Source: Anaerolineaceae bacterium UBA5404 (GTDB taxonomy: Bacteria > Chloroflexota > Anaerolineae > Anaerolineales > Anaerolineaceae). Taken from it: DNA of 64,000 nucleotides. Positions 61,001 to 64,000 of the stretch are shown in pieces; the first letter of the stretch is position 1, and every line of letters starts with the position of its first letter. The notes beneath the pieces were generated by a model. The model did not search any database. It saw only the letters and a program-made list of their open reading frames with translations, and had not been told where the DNA came from. Where the stretch lies: NCBI GenBank assembly GCA_002409625.1, contig DHNY01000004.1:1-64000 (forward strand), written 5' to 3'. The position numbers and the translations under genes are program-made.

Positions 61001-61583
61001 AGCGCGGATCACGCCCTTCTTTTTGAAAATGGTTTTGGATAACCTGCAGGTCGTCCACATCCAAGCCAACGCCTCGTTCTTGCTTGAAGCTTAGAAGTTC
61101 GGCGGTGGACCAATCCTTGAATCCCTCAACGCTCTCATGTTGGCTTTCATCAGAGATTTCATAGTCAAAATGAATAGCCTCTGGTGTGGTTTCTTCTTGC
61201 ACCAAGTCATTGATCAGGTAAGCTTTGATGGTTTGTAAATCAGCGGGTTTTGCCAGGTCAAAGCGGTAACCTTTGAAGTAGCGCAAATCTGTTTCAAGTC
61301 CCAAAAAGGCTTTTAAGTAGCGCAGGGTTTGGTCCTGAACCTGATTGTATTGGCCATCTTTATCCTTGATGAACAGGAGGTCCTTGGGTAGGTAGTCAAG
61401 CAGTTCGCCATAGCGCGGGTCAAAAAGGTGTTGAATGATTTCCGCGCGATGTGCTTGATCTTTGAATTGGTAGACGTGGTAGATTTCAACACGACTGCAA
61501 TCGATCTTTAAAAAGTTTTGGATTTCTTGCAAGATAGTAAAAGCCTCTTGGTCTTGGGCTGGAAATTTTTTGTAGATAATCAT
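58053..61583 (-). CDS. purL: Phosphoribosylformylglycinamidine synthase, single chain, glutaminase domain degenerate
   Basis: A 1176-residue single-chain FGAM synthase of the clostridial type (PurL joined to a C-terminal glutaminase). The synthase core looks complete (FKNETHNHPTEIEPYGGA, then GGCIRDPLSG; DFGAGGVSVAIGEL). The C-terminal glutaminase fold is recognisable from about residue 925 but has lost its triad. The nucleophile motif GICNG is GIGAG, with Gly1039 for Cys, and GKMGHSER is GTRTLIDR, with Leu1147 for His and Asp1149 for Glu. It therefore probably takes free ammonia. It lies between purC and purE. Confidence 0.92.
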   Translation of the reverse strand: MIIYKKFPAQDQEAFTILQEIQNFLKIDCSRVEIYHVYQFKDQAHRAEIIQHLFDPRYGELLDYLPKDLLFIKDKDGQYNQVQDQTLRYLKAFLGLETDLRYFKGYRFDLAKPADLQTIKAYLINDLVQEETTPEAIHFDYEISDESQHESVEGFKDWSTAELLSFKQERGVGLDVDDLQVIQNHFQKEGRDPRFCEIKILDTYWSDHCRHTTFLTNLQNTSILPGTYQEPIQKSYQSYLQSRDYVYEGKQAKPVSLMDLATINAKELRKKGLLNDLEDSTEINACSVELDIEVNGETQTWLHMFKNETHNHPTEIEPYGGAHTCIGGCIRDPLSGRAEVIQGIRIVGSANPLSPFENTLEGKLPQRYIATRAMQGFSDYANQIGAPVGIVKEYYDEGFLAKRMELGALVAAVPKAQVRREEAAQGDIILLLGAPTGRDGLGAAVGSSSVQTKKSVTKAGAEVQRGNPFAERKIIRLFKNPEVSKLIKKCNDFGAGGVSVAIGELADGLDIDLNAVHTKYPGLNGYEIALSESQERMAVVIAPDDLPAFIQLCEAEDLPYAQVAQVTDSQRMRMHWHGKTIVDLSRDLLNSNGATKQADVTVNSEHQSLEDQATLRELNRSLGKTLSQHFDSTLGRNAVLAEYGGKLGLSAQDGIVTRFPSEGTHTASVMTYAYFPRFARQCAYHGGYYAVLQSLVKTIALTGKFQDVRLSLQEFFPSIKDDPERMGLPFMALLGAFEVMKNLNIPAIGGKDSMSGSWHGIDVPPTLVSFAVNTVDSRKVVSREFKQAGSKILITRINHDEHGLIDFEQFHRVMAAFAELHADGKVLAASAVSEHGIRFTLEDMALGNGLIANLKSETGDGFSPANILFEVDADLAIDPALFEEIGSTTEMPDPQALVSPRKEAYETLYGDILESQTIALAPFEERELKPLQLSNKKVLIPVLDGATGEYDLQKAFEAVGFTVSQEIIHTRDHQAWQTSIGRLADKISEVGIFALPHGDYFGSTIKNCAGALSAVLEDERIVKALEALKARQGFILGIGAGMAALVDAGYFGDIKDDFYFTANKLDKYTHFMQDVSIIKNSYLSEASHSHYTAPVSGRQMTIHCHDLARLSQKVDIIAMNTISHLPSDCGVDSIASKCGHVFGTRTLIDRMRPGLYQNIAISALPKHFEVLAESFC

Positions 61584-61589
61584 AAATGC

Positions 61590-62273
61590 TTAGTCCTTGA
61601 GAATAAGTTCAGCGAGTGTGTTGGGTTCCATTTTTTTGCCATCAAGGTAGACGCGCATGCTGCCAGGCGAAATTTCGTCCATGAGCACAATGCGTCCATC
61701 TGGCGCTTTGCCAAATTCGAGCTTGAGGTCAATGAGTTGCACGCCACGGTTTGCAAGAAAGTCGGTGAGTCGCGCGGCAATTTTTTTGGTTTGTGAAACC
61801 AGGGTGTCATACTGTGTTGCATCTAAAATGCCCAGGGCGATTAGAGCCTCTTTGGTAATGAGCGGGTCCTGGCGTTGATCGTCTTTGATGGTGAATTCGA
61901 CATAGTTATCCAGCGGCATCATTTCGGTGGCATAAGCGCCATAGCGGCGGATAAAAGAGCCTACCGCAAAATGGCGAAAGATGACTTCAAGCCCATGCCC
62001 AAAAGGCTGGCACTTGAGAACAATCATTTCTGCTTTTTCAATGTCGGCACTAACTCTGTGGGTGGGTATCTGGTGGGCTTCCAATAGTTGGTAAAGCTTT
62101 TCTGTAACTTTCAGATTGCTTTGTCCCATGCCTTGAATGCTAAGCCCAACCTGGTTTTCTCCGGGATCAAAAACACCGTCCTTGCCGGTCATGTCATCTT
62201 TGAATTTGAGCAAGACCTCCGTTTCGTTGAGCTCGTAAACGTCCTTGGTTTTACCTTTATAAAGAAGTTTCAC
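61590..62273 (-). CDS. purC: Phosphoribosylaminoimidazole-succinocarboxamide synthase
   Basis: A 227-residue SAICAR synthetase (step 8) and first gene of the operon. It has LLYKGKTKDVYEL, then FKDDMTGKDGVFDPG, the VIFRHFAVGSFIRRYG segment and LIDLKLEFGKAPDGRIVLMDEISPGSMR. The best start is a GTG at 62273, 4 bases after GGAGG, since the upstream ATG would add residues not found in the family. The leader is short, so no purine riboswitch fits. It ends 6 bases before purL. Confidence 0.95.
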   Translation of the reverse strand: MKLLYKGKTKDVYELNETEVLLKFKDDMTGKDGVFDPGENQVGLSIQGMGQSNLKVTEKLYQLLEAHQIPTHRVSADIEKAEMIVLKCQPFGHGLEVIFRHFAVGSFIRRYGAYATEMMPLDNYVEFTIKDDQRQDPLITKEALIALGILDATQYDTLVSQTKKIAARLTDFLANRGVQLIDLKLEFGKAPDGRIVLMDEISPGSMRVYLDGKKMEPNTLAELILKD

Positions 62274-62299
62274 AATGCCTCCATCCCAAAAATTCCGCA

Positions 62300-62305
62300 A
62301 TTATA
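62300..62305 (-). promoter_or_regulatory. Putative -10 element of the purine operon
   Basis: The minus strand reads TATAAT here, 26 bases upstream of the purC GTG. No good -35 follows at 17 bp, so the call is modest. Confidence 0.4.
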
Positions 62306-62768
62306 AGTGTACTTGATTAAATCGTTTTTTCGTGCAAATTGCTCAGGAATAATGGATGATTTTTTGAAGCCCGGCGCCCGTTCTGACATGAGCAAAAAAA
62401 GTTACGTAATAAGCTGGCAGCGGTGTGAGCGCCATGCAAGATTGCGGTGATTGTAATCAAGCATCAAATCCAAAAGGCTAAAATTAACGCATCCTTTATG
62501 TACCCTATTCTTCATGCTGATTTATTACTAAAATAGCGATATGACTATGCAGTCACTTGCGATAATGCGATATGACTGAGCGGTCATCCAATAATAGCGC
62601 TTGGCATGGATTATTAAAAATGAGCTAAAATAAGCTGTGACCAATCAGTCACATCTGTTTTTTGATCCTTTTACCTCTAAAAAATCGAAAAAAGGAAGAA
62701 AAAACAAAACAAATCGGTGCAATGTGCTCTAAACAAACAATTTTTAGCAAATGCCCTGGGAGGGTGAA
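62306..62768. promoter_or_regulatory. Intergenic region with three TGACY-N4-RGTCA palindromes
   Basis: 463 bp between the purine-operon promoter and the Cna_B-like gene hold no visible gene or RNA. Three copies of a 14-bp palindrome occur: 62542-62555 (TGACTatgcAGTCA), 62573-62586 (TGACTgagcGGTCA) and 62638-62651 (TGACCaatcAGTCA). The first two are part of longer direct repeats that begin with GCGATATGACT. The pattern resembles TetR-family operators. The sites lie 118-227 bp before the downstream ATG. Confidence 0.6.
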
Positions 62769-64000
62769 ATGAATAAGTCAAGTCGTCTGATTATCAATGT
62801 ATTAGTTTTGATGCTCCTCTTGTTGAACCCATTGTCTAGCTTCGCGGCTACTGCTGTTGAAGCGCAGTCCATTGGGAGTGAAAAATCTTTGGCAACAGTA
62901 GACCTTACTGCCAACATTAAATGGCAGGGCGGTCCAGAACAAAAGCCAACCTTATGGCTTTTGTTGAATCGCAAAATAGACGGGAACGTTGAAGAAGTCC
63001 CAGGTATTTTGCCAAAGGAAGTGAGTTCGGTAACAGGACCTGTAACATGGTACGGTTTACCGAAATATGCCTCAAGCGGTACCGAAATTGACTACCGTGT
63101 GAGTCAAGGCTTATGGGATGCGATAAGGCAAAAGTTTACTGAAATCGAACCTCAAGGATATCAGGCTTTCTTAAGCCCGAATGGTTTAACCATAACCAAC
63201 ATCTATATTGAGCGCGAGATCATTTTGCCTGTAGAGACCGATGAACCGGTTTTGGAACCTGTTATTAAAGAAACCGAACCACCGGCATCCACACCTGAGC
63301 CACCTGAAGATCTCTCAGAGCCAGTAGAGCAGCCTGAAGAGCCCATCGATTTGGAAGATCCCATTGAGCCTCCAGTTGAACCAATCGAAGCGCCTATCGA
63401 GTTGGATGATCCAATTGAACTTCCTATTGAAGTAACAAAACCGCCAGCTCTGGAAACACCCGAGCCTGTTGACCCTCCGGTTATTACCCCAGAGCCAACG
63501 CCACCCGCGGAAGAAACGCCTCTTCCTAAATCAATTACTGTGAGCATTAGCTGGCAGGGCGGTAAAACCCCAAGGCCGGCTTTTTGGCTTAAGTTACAAG
63601 AAATTGATCTTGACGGCAACAAGTCTGATGTTGCAGGCACCGAGCCCATCAAGGCAAATTTTGCCAGCCAGATCACTTGGGCTAATGTCGAATCCTACAA
63701 TGTTGATTCCAGCTACACCGTGGCTATTGTTGACCAAACCGGACAGGCTACCAGTATCCCTGGTTATACCAGCCACATTGATGGGCTGAGCCTTACCAAC
63801 ATCTGGCAAGAGCAAAGCGCCAACGATGTCGTTGCCAAGGTTGAATGGCTTTATAGCCTGGAACCCAAAGAGGCAATCGGCTGGAACGAAATTGTAGATT
63901 TCGAAATCCCCAGCGTTTGGCTTAGACTCTATCGCCAATCCGGCGCGCATGAAGTGCCTGTGGCTTTGCTGAGCACCGAGCTCAAAGAGCTTGCCAATGG
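62769..64000 (+). CDS. Secreted surface protein with Cna_B-like domains (partial, runs off the window)
   Basis: At least 410 codons are open from the ATG at 62769, with no stop before the edge. A Sec signal (MNKSSRLIINVLVL, cleavage near FAATAVEA) is followed by three Cna_B-like modules, the first two complete. Module 1 runs from IKWQGGPEQKPTLWLLL to NGLTITNIYIE. After a long Pro/Glu/Ile-rich stalk (about residues 165-255), module 2 starts SISWQGGKTPRPAFWLKL and ends GLSLTNIW. Module 3 starts at VAKVEWLY and is cut off. Cna_B domains form stalks of bacterial adhesins, often with isopeptide bonds. A sortase signal, if present, is beyond the window. GGGAGGG precedes the ATG. Confidence 0.82.
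   Translation, partial: MNKSSRLIINVLVLMLLLLNPLSSFAATAVEAQSIGSEKSLATVDLTANIKWQGGPEQKPTLWLLLNRKIDGNVEEVPGILPKEVSSVTGPVTWYGLPKYASSGTEIDYRVSQGLWDAIRQKFTEIEPQGYQAFLSPNGLTITNIYIEREIILPVETDEPVLEPVIKETEPPASTPEPPEDLSEPVEQPEEPIDLEDPIEPPVEPIEAPIELDDPIELPIEVTKPPALETPEPVDPPVITPEPTPPAEETPLPKSITVSISWQGGKTPRPAFWLKLQEIDLDGNKSDVAGTEPIKANFASQITWANVESYNVDSSYTVAIVDQTGQATSIPGYTSHIDGLSLTNIWQEQSANDVVAKVEWLYSLEPKEAIGWNEIVDFEIPSVWLRLYRQSGAHEVPVALLSTELKELAN

Noticed and set aside
1..64000. tRNA, rRNA, CRISPR arrays or a replication origin
   Set aside because: I looked in the intergenic gaps for T-loop sequences, regular spaced repeats and DnaA-box clusters and saw none. A computed scan would be needed to be certain.

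Overview
The window looks like a chromosomal piece of an anaerobic, amino-acid- and sugar-using member of the Chloroflexota, most likely class Anaerolineae. This is inferred from gene content and style, not from a marker search. The clues are many secreted or lipid-anchored proteins with Thr/Pro-rich linkers, an Agl23-like membrane glycosyltransferase fused to NHL repeats, a four-subunit 2-oxoacid:ferredoxin oxidoreductase, an ATP-cone/uridine-kinase fusion, a DUF2089 operon, and L,D-transpeptidases with no sign of outer-membrane genes. I saw no rRNA, tRNA, CRISPR array or complete insertion sequence. A possible mobile-element end lies at the left edge.

Layout. 1-110: start of a leftward gene with short direct repeats, possibly an IS end. 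199-2906: ferredoxin oxidoreductase operon (delta, alpha, beta, gamma). 3095-5960: modular secreted protein, lipoprotein and glycosyltransferase. 5988-14810 (minus): GT-C-like membrane protein, folK, homoserine dehydrogenase, dnaE, a second glycosyltransferase and a DUF951 protein. 14867-18911: M50 protease, GIY-YIG protein, LysM protein, then four tandem paralogous Cys-rich lipoproteins. 18984-22544: ATP-cone/uridine-kinase fusion, then frr-uppS-cdsA. 22561-26713: a Fic protein with a striking palindromic operator, and uvrA. 26880-35568: two sugar-type symporters, yjbQ, a Bro-N protein, a methyltransferase, iron-type SOD, a GH2 enzyme and MsrAB. 35721-40750 (minus): Agl23-NHL fusion and a DUF2089/SHOCT-like operon. 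40983-44318: formimidoyltransferase-cyclodeaminase, YcgN-like protein, two PII-like cyclic-di-AMP receptor homologues and a DUF4013 membrane protein. 44390-51649: AMMECR1, a degenerate amidase, two L,D-transpeptidases, a structured leader, thioredoxin-TPR, a nitrilase-like protein and a CofE-like protein. 51801-62273 (minus): purine operon purC-L-E-F-M-N-H-D. 62769 to the edge: a secreted Cna_B-like surface protein that runs off the window.

Most interesting observation. Both glutamine-dependent enzymes of the purine operon appear to have lost their glutaminase active sites. PurF has Ser instead of the N-terminal nucleophile Cys and has lost the surrounding glutamine-binding residues. The single-chain PurL has Gly in place of the nucleophile Cys and Leu/Asp in place of the catalytic His/Glu. 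The synthase and transferase halves keep their key motifs. The simplest reading is a de novo purine pathway that takes free ammonia at both amidation steps. That would suit an ammonia-releasing amino-acid fermenter, and the same window carries a branched-chain 2-oxoacid oxidoreductase and a histidine-pathway cyclodeaminase. Other items worth checking are the Fic operator, a triple TGACY-N4-RGTCA operator upstream of the Cna_B protein and purC, the tandem lipoprotein family and the DUF2089/SHOCT operon.
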